From assembly GCA_963812965.1 (NCBI GenBank), contig CAWEXG010000001.1, positions 62,001 through 126,000 of the forward strand: DNA of 64,000 bases, read 5' to 3'. The notes under the pieces were generated by a model. That model did no database searches, had not been told where the DNA came from, and saw only the letters and a program-made list of their open reading frames with translations. The DNA comes from DASXMT01 sp963812965. Lineage in GTDB: Bacteria; Actinomycetota; Acidimicrobiia; Acidimicrobiales; RAAP-2. A program made the translations under genes and the position numbers. Position 1 is the first letter of the stretch; every line of letters begins with the position of its first letter. Positions 24,423 to 38,446 of this stretch are shown one piece after another.

Positions 24423-26519
24423 CTACTCCCCGCGCGCCTTGGCGATGATCTCCTTGGCGATCGATTCGGGAACCTCGCTGTACGCGTGGAACTGCATGGA
24501 GTACGTAGCTCGTCCCTGCGTACGCGAACGCAGGTCAGTAGCGTAGCCGAACATATCGCTCAACGGCACTTGCGACTTCACGATGTGGCTGTTGCCCCGC
24601 TGCTCCATGCCCTCGACCTTGCCCCGGCGAGACGAAAGATCGCCGATCACGTCGCCCATGTACTCCTCAGGCGTGGTCACCTCGACCGCCATCACCGGCT
24701 CCAAGAGCACGGGGCTGGCCAGGTTGGCGGCCTTCTTGACGGCCATGGAGCCGGCGATCTTGAACGCCATCTCCGATGAGTCCACGTCGTGGTACGAGCC
24801 GTAGGTCAAGGTGACCCGGACGTCCACGGTGGGGTATCCGGCCAGGACGCCTGAGGTGATCGACTCCTGGATACCGGCGTCGACCGAGGGGATGTACTCC
24901 TTGGGAATAGCGCCGCCGGTGATCTTGTCGATGAACTCGTACCCGCCGCCGGGACCTGTCGGCTCCAGGGTGATGACCACGTGCCCGTACTGGCCCTTGC
25001 CACCGGTCTGACGCACGTAGCGGGTCTCGACCTTCTCGACGGTCTTCCGGACCGTCTCACGGTACGCCACCTGGGGCTTGCCCACGTTGGCGTCCACGTT
25101 GAACTCACGGAGCATCCGGTCAACCAGGACCTCGAGGTGGAGCTCGCCCATACCGGAGATGACCGTCTGGCCGGTCTCCTCGTCGGACTGGACTCTGAAC
25201 GTGGGGTCCTCCTCCGACAACGAGAAGAGCGCTTTCGACAGTTTGTCCTGGTCGGCCTTGGTCTTGGGCTCCACGGCCACGTGGATGACCGGCTCGGGAA
25301 AGGTCAGCGACTCCAGGATGACTTGCTCATTCGGATCGCAGAGCGTGTCGCCGGTGGTGGTCTGCTTCAGACCGACGACGGCGACGATGTCACCGGCGTA
25401 GACCGAGTCGAGGTCTTCCCGGTGGTTGGCGTGCATCTGCAGGATGCGGCCCACCCGCTCCTTCCGGTCTTTGGTGGAGTTGACGACGCCCGACCCCTTG
25501 GCCAGGGAGCCCGAGTACACCCGGATGTAGGTGAGCTTGCCCACGTAGGGGTCGGTCATGATCTTGAAAGCCAGGGCGGAGAACGGGGCCGAGTCGTCCG
25601 ACGGCCGATCAACCAGCTGGTCCTCCTTGCGCGGGAGATGGCCGACGGTCGGCGGGATGTCCAGGGGGCTGGGGAGGTAGTCGACCACCGCGTCCAACAT
25701 GGGCTGGACGCCCTTGTTCTTGAAAGCGGAGCCGCAGAGCACGGGAACGGCGAAGTTACCCAGGGTCACCGTGCGGAGGGCACGCTCCAGGTCGGTGGGA
25801 AGGATCTCCTCCTCGCCGAGGTACTTCTCCATGATCGTGTCGTCGTGGTTGGACAGGACGTCGATGAGCTGGTGCAGCGCGTCTTGCGACTCGGCAGCCA
25901 TGTCGGCAGGGATCTCCTCCACCTGCCAGTCCTCGCCCATGCCTTCGTCCCACACCAGTGCTCGCATGTGCACCAGGTCGACTACGCCACGGAAATTGCT
26001 CTCGGACCCGATGGGCAGCTGGACGACGGCAGGAACGGCGTCGAGACGGTCCTTGATCATCTCCACCGAGCGGCTGAAGTCGGCGCCGATCCGGTCCATC
26101 TTGTTCACGAAGCAGATGCGAGGTACTTCGTACTTGTTGGCCTGCCGCCACACCGTCTCGGTCTGAGGCTCCACGCCCGCCACGGCGTCGAAGACGGCGA
26201 CGGCGCCATCGAGGACCCGGAGAGAGCGCTCCACCTCGACGGTGAAGTCGACGTGGCCGGGGGTGTCGATGATGTTGATGACCGTGTCCCGCCAGTTACA
26301 GGTGGTGGCAGCCGAGGTGATGGTGATACCCCGTTCCTGCTCCTGGACCATCCAGTCCATGGTGGCAGCGCCTTCGTGGACCTCGCCGATCTTGTAGTTC
26401 TTCCCGGTGTAGTACAGGATGCGCTCGGTCGTCGTGGTCTTGCCGGCGTCGATGTGGGCCATGATCCCGATGTTGCGGGTCTTGGCCAGAGGGTGGTTGC
26501 GATTAGGGGCTTCAGCCAT
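24423..26519 (-). CDS. fusA: Elongation factor G
   Basis: A 698-residue translocase GTPase. G1 is AHIDAGKTTTTERILYYTGK, G2 region ERGITITSAAT, G3 DTPGHVDF, G4 NKMD. Domains II-V are complete to the C-terminus AKEIIAKARGE. It lies between rpsG and tuf. Confidence 0.98.
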   Translation of the reverse strand: MAEAPNRNHPLAKTRNIGIMAHIDAGKTTTTERILYYTGKNYKIGEVHEGAATMDWMVQEQERGITITSAATTCNWRDTVINIIDTPGHVDFTVEVERSLRVLDGAVAVFDAVAGVEPQTETVWRQANKYEVPRICFVNKMDRIGADFSRSVEMIKDRLDAVPAVVQLPIGSESNFRGVVDLVHMRALVWDEGMGEDWQVEEIPADMAAESQDALHQLIDVLSNHDDTIMEKYLGEEEILPTDLERALRTVTLGNFAVPVLCGSAFKNKGVQPMLDAVVDYLPSPLDIPPTVGHLPRKEDQLVDRPSDDSAPFSALAFKIMTDPYVGKLTYIRVYSGSLAKGSGVVNSTKDRKERVGRILQMHANHREDLDSVYAGDIVAVVGLKQTTTGDTLCDPNEQVILESLTFPEPVIHVAVEPKTKADQDKLSKALFSLSEEDPTFRVQSDEETGQTVISGMGELHLEVLVDRMLREFNVDANVGKPQVAYRETVRKTVEKVETRYVRQTGGKGQYGHVVITLEPTGPGGGYEFIDKITGGAIPKEYIPSVDAGIQESITSGVLAGYPTVDVRVTLTYGSYHDVDSSEMAFKIAGSMAVKKAANLASPVLLEPVMAVEVTTPEEYMGDVIGDLSSRRGKVEGMEQRGNSHIVKSQVPLSDMFGYATDLRSRTQGRATYSMQFHAYSEVPESIAKEIIAKARGE

Positions 26520-26607
26520 GGTGAATCAGCTCTCGGGTCGTACTCGGTGGGTGTGGTGTCGGTCGGCAGGTGGTCATGGCCCGCAGAGCGGAGAATCCCG
26601 GACTCGA

Positions 26608-27078
26608 CTACCAGCGATAGTGGGCGAAGGCCTTGTTGGACTCGGCCATCTTGTGGAGGTCCTCACGACGTTTGACCGCAGTGCCGATACCGTTGGCGGC
26701 ATCGCGGATCTCGTTGGAGAGACGTTCGGCCATCGTCTTCTCTCGACGCTGCTGCGAGTACCCCACCAACCAGCGAATGGCCAGGGTGGTGGCACGCCGG
26801 GGACGGACTTCCACCGGGACCTGGTAGGTGGCACCACCGACCCGACGGCTGCGGACCTCAAGCTCGGGACGGACGTTCTCCACTGCCTTCTTCAGGACGG
26901 CGACCGGATCGCCCCCGGTCTTCTCCTCGACATCGGCCAGCGCCGTGTACACGATGCGCTCGGCCAAGGTGCGCTTGCCGCGGCTCAGGACCTTGTTGAC
27001 CACCTGGGTGACTAGAACGGAGCGGTAGACCGGATCGGGGATCAGCTCTCGACGAACGGCGGGACCTTTGCGGGGCAC
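26608..27078 (-). CDS. rpsG: 30S ribosomal protein S7
   Basis: A 156-residue initiator of 30S head assembly: RRELIPDPVYRSVLVTQVVN, SRGKRTLAERIVYTAL and KRREDLHKMAESNKAFAHYR. The GTG at 27078 has GAAGGAG seven bases upstream and follows the rpsL stop by one base; an upstream open extension of 19 codons is not S7-like. Confidence 0.97.
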   Translation of the reverse strand: MPRKGPAVRRELIPDPVYRSVLVTQVVNKVLSRGKRTLAERIVYTALADVEEKTGGDPVAVLKKAVENVRPELEVRSRRVGGATYQVPVEVRPRRATTLAIRWLVGYSQQRREKTMAERLSNEIRDAANGIGTAVKRREDLHKMAESNKAFAHYRW

Positions 27079-27079
27079 G

Positions 27080-27451
27080 TCAGGACTCCTTCTTCGCGCC
27101 GTAACGGCTGCGAGCCTGGTTGCGGTCTCGGACACCGGATGCGTCGAGCGTGCCGCGGATCACCTTGTAGCGAACACCGGGCAGGTCCTTCACACGACCA
27201 CCTCGCACCAGGACGATCGAGTGCTCTTGGAGGTTGTGACCCTCACCGGGGATGTAAGCGGTGATCTCCAAGCCACTGGTCAGACGAACACGGGCCACCT
27301 TGCGCAGGGCCGAATTCGGCTTCTTCGGGGTGTGGGTGTAGACGCGGGTGCAGACACCCCGACGCTGGGGTGCCCCCCGGAGCGCGGGTGTCTTCGTCTT
27401 GACCGACTTGGTGGCTCGCCCCTTACGGACGAGCTGGGAGATCGTGGGCAC
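27080..27451 (-). CDS. rpsL: 30S ribosomal protein S12
   Basis: A 123-residue decoding-centre protein. PKKPNSALRKVARVRLTSG and GGRVKDLPGVRYKVIRG keep the lysines corresponding to E. coli Lys42 and Lys87, so no classical streptomycin-resistance substitution is visible. It is the first gene of the str-type unit, preceded by a candidate promoter. Confidence 0.98.
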   Translation of the reverse strand: MPTISQLVRKGRATKSVKTKTPALRGAPQRRGVCTRVYTHTPKKPNSALRKVARVRLTSGLEITAYIPGEGHNLQEHSIVLVRGGRVKDLPGVRYKVIRGTLDASGVRDRNQARSRYGAKKES

Positions 27452-27540
27452 GCGTTACCTCTACTGAGTTTTGGACTGCGGGGCGGACTGCGAGAAAGCC
27501 ACGACGCCCAAATACCGACGGGTGACTATGCAGACAGGCA

Positions 27541-27569
27541 ATCTTACGATAACGGCCCTTACAGGGCAA
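27541..27569 (-). promoter_or_regulatory. Candidate promoter of rpsL-rpsG-fusA-tuf
   Basis: On the minus strand TTGCCC and TAAGAT are separated by 17 bases. Initiation would fall near 27534, about 83 bases before rpsL. This is the best promoter-like element in the rpoC-rpsL gap. Prediction by eye. Confidence 0.5.
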
Positions 27570-27603
27570 ACTGTATGGGATGGGCCTCGGCGGCGCCCTC
27601 GAC

Positions 27604-27650
27604 CCCGGCGTCCCCAGAGACGTGGGGACCCCAGCCCCACGCCCGGCTGC
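27604..27650. repeat. GC-rich intergenic hairpin element, rpoC-rpsL copy
   Basis: CGTGGGG and CCCCACG (7-bp stem) flank a short loop, preceded by a degenerate CCCCGG...CCCC half. It resembles the double-hairpin units at 43387-43530 and 62058-62115. Located 30 bases past the rpoC stop, it may end or attenuate rpoBC transcription. Confidence 0.45.
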
Positions 27651-27680
27651 GTCCGAAGGGCCAGGCGGGGGCCCATGAGG

Positions 27681-31762
<4,082 letters not shown>

Positions 31763-31763
<1 letters not shown>

Positions 31764-34700
31764 CAGAAACCCCTTTCCGCTGCACGCCGAGCATCTTCTT
31801 CATCCGACCCACGCTCGGGGCGGCTGATATCGATACCCAGCTCCTCGGCCGTGCGGAACACGTCTTCGTCGAGCTCGCGCATCTCGATCTCTTCACCGGT
31901 GGTCGACAGCACCTCCACGTCGAGACAGAGCGACTGCATCTCCTTGATCAGAACCTTGAAGCTCTCGGGGATCCCCGGCTCGGGAATGTTCTCCCCCTTG
32001 ACGATGGCCTCGTACACCTTGACCCGACCGAGCACGTCGTCGGACTTGATGGTGAGCAGCTCTTGGAGGGCGTAGGCGGCACCGAATGCCTCCAGTGCCC
32101 ACACCTCCATCTCCCCGAACCGCTGACCACCGAACTGGGCCTTCCCACCCAACGGCTGCTGGGTGATCATCGAGTACGGGCCGGTGGACCGGGCGTGGAT
32201 CTTGTCGTCAACCAGGTGGTGCAGCTTCAGGATGTAGACGTACCCCACCGAGATGGCGTTGTCGTACGCCTCACCGGTCCGGCCGTTGTAGAGCGTGGCC
32301 TTGCCGTCGGTGCCGACCTGGACCACGCCGTCGGCCGAGTCGGGGTTCAGGCGGCCGAAGATCTGCTGGATGGTGGGATGGCGCCCAGCGTCGGCCTCTT
32401 CGTCCCAGTGCGCACCGTCGAACACCGGCGTGGATACCCACACCGACGGATCGGTCCGCGGACGGGTCTTGGTCTCGGTACCCCGCAACGGAGGGGACGA
32501 TGCCGAGCCGGCACCCTCCCAACCCCACCGTGCGGCATAGCCGAGGTGAGACTCGAGCACCTGACCGACGTTCATCCGGCTGGGAACGCCGAGCGGGTTG
32601 AGGATGATGTCCACCGGCGTGCCGTCAGCCAGATAGGGCATGTCCTCGATGGGCAGGATCTTCGAGATCACACCCTTGTTCCCGTGGCGGCCGGCCAGCT
32701 TGTCGCCCTCGGAGATCTTGCGCCGTTGGGCCACGTACACCCGAACCAGCTGGTTGACCCCGGGTGGCAGCTCGTGCGAGTCCTCCCGAGAGAACACCCG
32801 CACGTCGATGACCTTGCCCGACTCACCGTGGGGGACCTTCAACGAGGTATCCCGGACTTCCCGGGCCTTCTCACCGAAGATAGCCCGCAGCAGGCGCTCT
32901 TCCGGCGTCTGCTCGGTCTCGCCCTTGGGGGTCACCTTGCCCACCAGGACGTCGCCGGCGTCAACTTCGGCACCGATGCGGATGATCCCCCGCTCGTCCA
33001 GATCGGCCAGGATCTCCTCGGACAGGTTGGGGATGTCCCGAGTGATCTCCTCGGCCCCGAGCTTCGTGTCCCGGGCATCGACCTCGTGCTCCTCGATGTG
33101 GATCGACGTGAGCACGTCGTCCTTCACCAGGCGCTCCGAAAGGATGATGGCGTCCTCGTAGTTGTACCCCTCCCACGGCATGAACGCCACCAGGAGGTTC
33201 TTTCCCAGAGCCAGTTCGCCGTTGTGGGTGGACGGACCGTCAGCCAGCACGTCGCCGGCACCGACCTTCTGTCCTTCCTCCACGATGACCTTCTGGTTGA
33301 TGGCCGTGTTCTGGTTCGACCGGCGGAACTTGGCCAGGTGGTACACCTTGCGGCCGAGCTCGGAGCCGTTGCGGTCCTTCGCTCCCGACTTGTACTCGAC
33401 GGTGATGGCCTCACCCGAGACCTCGGTGACCGTCCCGTCCGCTTCCGCCAGCACCACGTCGCCGGCGTCTCGTGCGGCGCGGGCTTCCACACCGGTCCCG
33501 ATGTACGGCGCCTCGGGCACCACAAGCGGGACAGCCTGCTTCTGCATGTTGGCGCCCATGAGCGCCCGGTTGGCGTCGTCGTGTTCCACGAAGGGAATGA
33601 GGGCAGTGGAGACCGACACGATCTGCTTCGGTGACACGTCCATCAGGTCGACCTCAGCCGGAGGCACAAAGTCGATCTCCGACGTGGTCCCGTACGAGGT
33701 GCTCACCGCGCCGACCCGGACCCCGGTACCCTGCGGGCCGCGCCGGACCAAGACCTTGTCCTCGGAGAAACGGTCGTCGTCGTCCAGCGCAGCCGAGGCC
33801 TGGGCGATGACGTGCTCCTCTTCCTCGTCCGCGGCCAGGTAGGTGATCTCTTTGGTGACCTTGCCGTCGACGACCTTGCGATACGGAGTCTCGATGAACC
33901 CGTACTCGTTCACCCGCGCATAGGTGGCGAGCGAACCGATCAGGCCGATGTTCGGGCCCTCAGGGGTTTCGATCGGGCACATCCGGCCGTAGTGGGAGGT
34001 GTGCACGTCTCGTACCTCGAACCCTGCCCGCTCACGGGAGAGACCACCAGGTCCCAGAGCAGACAAGCGCCGCTTATGGGCCAGACCCGACAGCGGGTTG
34101 TTCTGGTCCATGAACTGGCTGAGCTGGCTGGTCCCGAAGAACTCCTTCACCGCGGCGACCACGGGACGGATGTTGATCAGGGTCTGGGGGGTGATGGCCT
34201 CGACATCCTGGGTTGTCATCCGCTCACGAACGACCCGCTCCATACGGGACAGGCCGACTCGTACCTGGTTCTGGATGAGCTCGCCCACCGACCGGATACG
34301 CCGATTGGCGAAGTGGTCCTGGTCGTCGATGCGGTAGCCCGACTCGCCGTCGGCCATGTGCAACGCCAGATGGAGCATGTAGGTGGCTGAAGCCAGGATC
34401 TCCGACGGGCTGAGCACACCCTGGGTCGGCGACGGGCGCTCCAGGTCGATGGAGAGAATGTCCGAGATCCGCTCGATCTCCGGCCCCAGCTTCCGGTTCA
34501 GCTTGTACCGGCCCACCCGGGTCAGGTCGTAGCGCTTGGGGTTGAAGAAGGCGTTCTCGAAGTACTGGCGGGCGGCTTCGACCGACAACGGCTCACCGGG
34601 ACGGGCCCGCTTATAGATCTCGAGAAGGGCCTCTTCCCGAGTGGGAGCCAGGCTCTGCTCCTTCTCCCACTGACCCTCGAGAAAGTCGAAGTGGCGGACG

Positions 34701-35338
34701 AACCGCTCCAAGAAGCCCTGGTCCTCGTAGCCAAGGGCACGAAGCAACACGAACAGTGACAGCCGGCGCTTGCGAGCGACCCGACAGCCGGCCGTGACGT
34801 CCTTGGACGGCTTGGCTTCCACGTCGAACTCGATCCATTCACCGCGATACGGGTGAATGGTCCCGGTGAAGACGGTCTTGGCGTCACGCCCGGGCTGGAA
34901 GATGACACCCGGTGACCGCACCAGCTGGCTGACCACCACTCGCTCGGTGCCGTTGACGATGAAGGTGCCCTTTTCCGTCATGACGGGGAAGTCCCCCATG
35001 AAGACGGTCTGTTCCTTGATCTCACCGGTACTGGCGTTCATGAACCGCGCCCGGACGAACACCGGGGCGGCGTAGGTCATGTCCTTCTCCTTGCACTCCT
35101 CCACCGAGAATTTCGGCGGTGGGCGCAGGTCGGGATCGGTGGGATCGAACTCCAGTTCCAGGCTCAGCTGGCCGGTGAAGTCCTCGATCGGGCTGATGTC
35201 GTTGAACGCCTCAGCGAGCCCCTTGTCCAAGAACCACTGGAACGAGTCACGCTGGATGGCGACCAAGTCCGGTAGTGGTAGGGCCTCGTCAATATTGGCG
35301 AAGGAAAAACGTTCCGGGCTGTTGGACCGTGCAGGCAA
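31763..35338 (-). CDS. rpoB: RNA polymerase beta subunit, TTG start
   Basis: A 1191-residue catalytic beta subunit. It has MTYAAPVFVRARFMNASTGE, GDFPVMTEKGTFIVNGTERV and the rifampicin region FGTSQLSQFMDQNNPLSGL then AHKRRLSALGPGG. That region keeps the Asp, His and Ser most often mutated in resistance; Ala replaces the common Thr before HKRRLS. The TTG at 35338 (MPARSNSPERFSFANIDE) is chosen because GGGAGGAG lies seven bases upstream; a longer open extension is not family-like. Confidence 0.97.
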
Positions 35339-35507
35339 CGGCCTACTCCTCCCAGTTGCATGTTGGACAGGGCGACGTGTGGGTACTGCTATGTGAGCTA
35401 AGGGTCGACAACAACCGCCGAAGCGGTCGCAGGGGCGCCGAGGCACGCGTCATTCAGCCGGTGAAAGCAAAGAAGGCGTCAGGAGCGGGCACGGCAACTA
35501 GACATCC

Positions 35508-35536
35508 TATACGGATGCGCACACGTCCACAACCCC
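35508..35536 (-). promoter_or_regulatory. Candidate downstream rpoB promoter
   Basis: On the minus strand TTGTGG and TAGGAT are separated by 17 bases, about 165 bases before the rpoB start. The -35 match is moderate. Confidence 0.35.
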
Positions 35537-35568
35537 GGGGAAGGATATCCCCTGGAACAGGCACCCAC

Positions 35569-35597
35569 AGGGTAGGAGGCCGGTCGGCCCCCGTCAA
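35569..35597 (-). promoter_or_regulatory. Candidate upstream rpoB promoter
   Basis: On the minus strand TTGACG and TACCCT are separated by 17 bases, a good actinobacterial housekeeping match. A start near 35562 would give a leader of about 225 bases before rpoB. Confidence 0.5.
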
Positions 35598-35662
35598 GGA
35601 TCGAGGCGCCGGACTGCCCTGGTCGGGATGCTCCGACGACCCATGAGCTGGCGCCCGTGCCC

Positions 35663-35684
35663 CGACCGCCGTATACGGCGACCG
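35663..35684 (-). terminator. Hairpin after rplL (attenuator or processing-site candidate)
   Basis: The core CGCCGTATACGGCG is a perfect 14-bp palindrome. In the minus-strand RNA, outer CCCG/CGGG arms extend it, bridged by two G-U wobble pairs, to an 11-pair stem with a UAUA loop. It lies about 17 bases past the rplL stop and lacks a U-tract. Confidence 0.45.
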
Positions 35685-35700
35685 GGACGTGCTCCCTGGA

Positions 35701-36099
35701 CTACTTGAGCTCGACGGTGGCGCCAGCTCCCTCGAGCTGGGCTTTCGCCTTCTCTGCGTCTTCCTTGTTGGCCTTCTCCAGGACCGGCTTGGGGGCACCG
35801 TCCACCAGGTCCTTGGCCTCCTTGAGGCCGAGGCTGGTCAACGAGCGTACCTCTTTGATGACCTGGATCTTCTTATCGCCAGCACTGGTGAGGATGACGT
35901 CGAACTCGTCCTTCTCGTCCTCGCCTCCACCAGCGTCACCACCACCGCCAGCGGCGGGCGCTGCTGCTGCCACGGCCACCGGAGCGGCCGCAGTGACGCC
36001 GAAGCGATCCTCAAACTCCTTGAGCAGCTCGCTCAGCTCGAGAACGGACAGCGCTGCAATGCCGTCCAGAATCTGGTCCTTGGTCAGGGTGCCTGCCAT
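35701..36099 (-). CDS. rplL: 50S ribosomal protein L7/L12
   Basis: A 132-residue stalk protein that recruits translational GTPases. The N-terminal dimerisation part has LSVLELSELLKEFEDRFGV, then an Ala/Gly-rich hinge, then the C-terminal domain EKDEFDVILTSAGDKKIQVI and GLKEAKDLVDGAPKPVLE. It follows rplJ by about 100 bp. Confidence 0.97.
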   Translation of the reverse strand: MAGTLTKDQILDGIAALSVLELSELLKEFEDRFGVTAAAPVAVAAAAPAAGGGGDAGGGEDEKDEFDVILTSAGDKKIQVIKEVRSLTSLGLKEAKDLVDGAPKPVLEKANKEDAEKAKAQLEGAGATVELK

Positions 36100-36201
36100 C
36101 GTTGTTGCTCCTTGTCTGTTTTGATCTGGGTTTGCTTCGATCTGGGGACGTGCTGGATCTGTAATCCGTCAGGGGGTCGGTGCCGGGTGCCGGTGTACTG
36201 G

Positions 36202-36897
36202 CTACTCGGAGGCTTCGTCGGGAGCGGTCTCTTCGACAGGTGCTTCGGCTGCAGTCTCTGCCGCAGGTGCTTCGGCAGGCGCCTCGGTTGCAGACGCTTC
36301 AGTAGTGGCTTCGGCTGCGGTCTCTGCAGCAGGCGCTTCGGCTGTGGTCTCTGCCGCCTCTGCCGCAGGCGCTTCCGCCTCTCGTTGGGCAACCAAGGCA
36401 GCTAGGCCGTAGGCCAGGTTGCGAGGCAGCGCCTCGACCAGCCCGGCGAACTGCTGCAGCGGCGCCACCAGTGCTCCTGCGAACTGGGCCAGGAGTGTCT
36501 GGCGCGACGGCAGATCGGCCAAGACCGTGATCTCGGAAGCCGACAGGAAACCGTCACCGACGATGCCGCCCTTGACCACCAGGCTCGGATTGTTCCGGGA
36601 GAAGTCCCGAAGGGCCTTGGCTGCCGCGCTGACATCGCCCTCGACGAACGCAATCGCCGTCGGCCCGGTCAGGAGATCCTGGATCGACTCCTTCGGCCCA
36701 CCGGCAACAGCCAGACGGACCAACGTGTTCTTGTAGATCTTGTACTCGCTGCCAGCCTCGGCCAGGTCACGACGCAGTTCGGCCAGCTCGGACACGCTCA
36801 GGCCGCGGTACTCGGTGAGAAGGGCGCCTTCCGACGCCTCCAGGCGTCCGCGGACCTCTTCCACCACCGCAACCTTGTCAGCCCTCGGATTGTCCAT
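36202..36897 (-). CDS. rplJ: 50S ribosomal protein L10 with Ala/Glu-rich C-terminal extension
   Basis: L10 anchors the L7/L12 stalk. Residues about 1-175 match L10 (LLTEYRGLSVSELAELRRDL, YKIYKNTLVRLAVAG, GPTAIAFVEGDVSAAAK). A further roughly 50 residues are repeats rich in Ala, Glu, Thr and Pro (AEAPAAETAAEA type), probably disordered. The ATG at 36897 has GGAGGGA upstream; a longer open frame lies within the leader and is not used. Confidence 0.95.
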   Translation of the reverse strand: MDNPRADKVAVVEEVRGRLEASEGALLTEYRGLSVSELAELRRDLAEAGSEYKIYKNTLVRLAVAGGPKESIQDLLTGPTAIAFVEGDVSAAAKALRDFSRNNPSLVVKGGIVGDGFLSASEITVLADLPSRQTLLAQFAGALVAPLQQFAGLVEALPRNLAYGLAALVAQREAEAPAAEAAETTAEAPAAETAAEATTEASATEAPAEAPAAETAAEAPVEETAPDEASE

Positions 36898-37166
36898 GGT
36901 CGTCCCTCCAGAGCTCACGCTCGGATACGGGCCGCAGACACCATCGAGTGGTGACACACGAGTACAGATACTCGTGCGGAACGCCTCATCAGGCGGACCC
37001 GGACAGGGTCCCTTCGGTACCACTTCTGGGTACACCGGAGGTCTACGGCAGTTCAGAACTTCAGTTGTGGCGCCAGACACTAGCGCGTCCCGTTCCTACC
37101 GGCCAGGCGGAACAGGTCGGGGAACGGAGTGAACCAGAGGAGCGACCTGGTGTTGGGCAGAGCCCT
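36898..37166 (-). promoter_or_regulatory. Candidate L10 leader upstream of rplJ
   Basis: The 269-base rplA-rplJ gap contains a perfect 8-bp hairpin (36957-36976, CACGAGTA / TACTCGTG, 4-nt loop) and a GGACCC/GGGTCC stem near 36995-37012. An L10 leader bound by the L10-L12 complex is established in many bacteria; matching it to this sequence is inference. Confidence 0.4.
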
Positions 37167-37892
37167 CTAAGCCGAAGCCGCCAGCTCCTCGTCGGTACGG
37201 CGGGCACGAAGAGGATCGACCGAGATCCCCGGTCCCATCGTCGACGAGACGGTGACGGCCTTGACGTAACGACCCTTGGCCGATGCCGGCTTGGCCCGGT
37301 GGATCTCGTCCATCACCGCATGCAGGTTCTCGAGGAGCTGGGCACGATCGAACGACGCCTTGCCGATCCGCAGGTGAACGTTGCCCACCTTGTCGGTCCG
37401 GTACTCGACCCGGCCACCCTTGAACTCGGTGACCGCCTTCTCGATATCGTCGGTCACCGTGCCGGTCTTCGGGTTGGGCATCAGGCCTCGAGGGCCGAGC
37501 ACCCGACCCAGCGTTCCCACCTGGCCCATGAGGTCTGGCGTGGCGATAGCGATGTCGAAGTCGAGGAACCCCTCGTTGGCCACCCGGGCCACCAGATCGT
37601 CGGCGCCCACCACGTCTGCCCCTGCCTTCCGGGCGTCGGCAGCCTTCTCTCCGGCAGCGAACACGACCACCCGGGTGCTCCGACCCGTACCGGCGGGAAG
37701 GGACAGGGTCCCACGGACGATCTGATCGGCCTTGCGGGGATCGACGCCCAGGCGAACAGCTACCTCGATCGTCTCGTCGAACGAGGCTTTGGCCGTGGCC
37801 TTCACCAGGTCGATGGCTTCGACCGGCGAGTACAGGGTCTCACCGTCGAACTCGGCGATGCTCGCTTTGTACTTCTTTCCTCTGGACGCCAT
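37167..37892 (-). CDS. rplA: 50S ribosomal protein L1
   Basis: A 241-residue L1-stalk protein controlling E-site tRNA release. It has FDETIEVAVRLGVDPRKADQ, ARVANEGFLDFDIAIATPDL, GRVLGPRGLMPNPKTGTVT and the C-terminal SSTMGPGISVD. It follows rplK by 86 bp. Confidence 0.97.
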   Translation of the reverse strand: MASRGKKYKASIAEFDGETLYSPVEAIDLVKATAKASFDETIEVAVRLGVDPRKADQIVRGTLSLPAGTGRSTRVVVFAAGEKAADARKAGADVVGADDLVARVANEGFLDFDIAIATPDLMGQVGTLGRVLGPRGLMPNPKTGTVTDDIEKAVTEFKGGRVEYRTDKVGNVHLRIGKASFDRAQLLENLHAVMDEIHRAKPASAKGRYVKAVTVSSTMGPGISVDPLRARRTDEELAASA

Positions 37893-37978
37893 GGGGAGTG
37901 CTCCGTGTCTTCTTGAAATGCGTTGGCTTCGAATGTGGTGGTCTCGACTATGGACGGTTCACAGCGTGCTCAGCGTGC

Positions 37979-38410
37979 TCAACCGGCGACAGCAATGCCC
38001 ATCGATCGGGCCGTACCGGCCACCTGTCGCTTGGCCGCATCCACGTCGTTGGTGTTCAGGTCGGGCAGCTTCGTGACAGCGATCTCTTCGATCTGAGCCT
38101 CGGTGACCGTCCCCGCCTGCTCCCGTCCTGCGAGAGCAGCAGCCTTCTCCAGGCCGGCGGCCTGACGCAGCAGAGCAGCGGTCGGAGGGGTCTTGAGCAC
38201 GAACGAGAACGTCCGGTCCTCGTAGATGGTGATGTCGACGGGGATGATCGAGCCCCGTTGGTTCTCGGTGGCAGCGTTGTACTGCTTACAGAACTCCATG
38301 GTCTGCACGCCATGGGGCCCGAGCGCAGTGCCCACAGGTGGTGCGGGGGTAGCCCCGCCCGCCGGGAGCTGGATCTTCACGACAGCGACGACGCGCTTCT
38401 TCGGTGGCAT
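37979..38410 (-). CDS. rplK: 50S ribosomal protein L11
   Basis: A 143-residue GTPase-centre protein. The N-terminal proline-rich thiopeptide-site segment LPAGGATPAPPVGTALGPHG is intact, followed by VDITIYEDRTFSFVLKTPPT and the C-terminal rRNA-binding domain. It lies 36 bp after nusG. Confidence 0.97.
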   Translation of the reverse strand: MPPKKRVVAVVKIQLPAGGATPAPPVGTALGPHGVQTMEFCKQYNAATENQRGSIIPVDITIYEDRTFSFVLKTPPTAALLRQAAGLEKAAALAGREQAGTVTEAQIEEIAVTKLPDLNTNDVDAAKRQVAGTARSMGIAVAG

Positions 38411-38446
38411 TGGTACTGCTCCTTAACTTTCTGACCTGTTCCCGGC

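Larger units (their letters stand above)
35339..35700 (-). promoter_or_regulatory. rplL-rpoB intergenic region with hairpin and two candidate promoters
   Basis: A 362-base gap with no gene. It carries a hairpin just after rplL, two -35/-10 pairs and the rpoB ribosome site (all but the last listed separately). In E. coli this interval holds an attenuator and an RNase III site; a like role is inferred from position and structure. Confidence 0.45.

Noticed and set aside
24981..26675. A 564-codon open frame antisense to fusA
   Set aside because: Shadow frame over a highly conserved gene with no family features.
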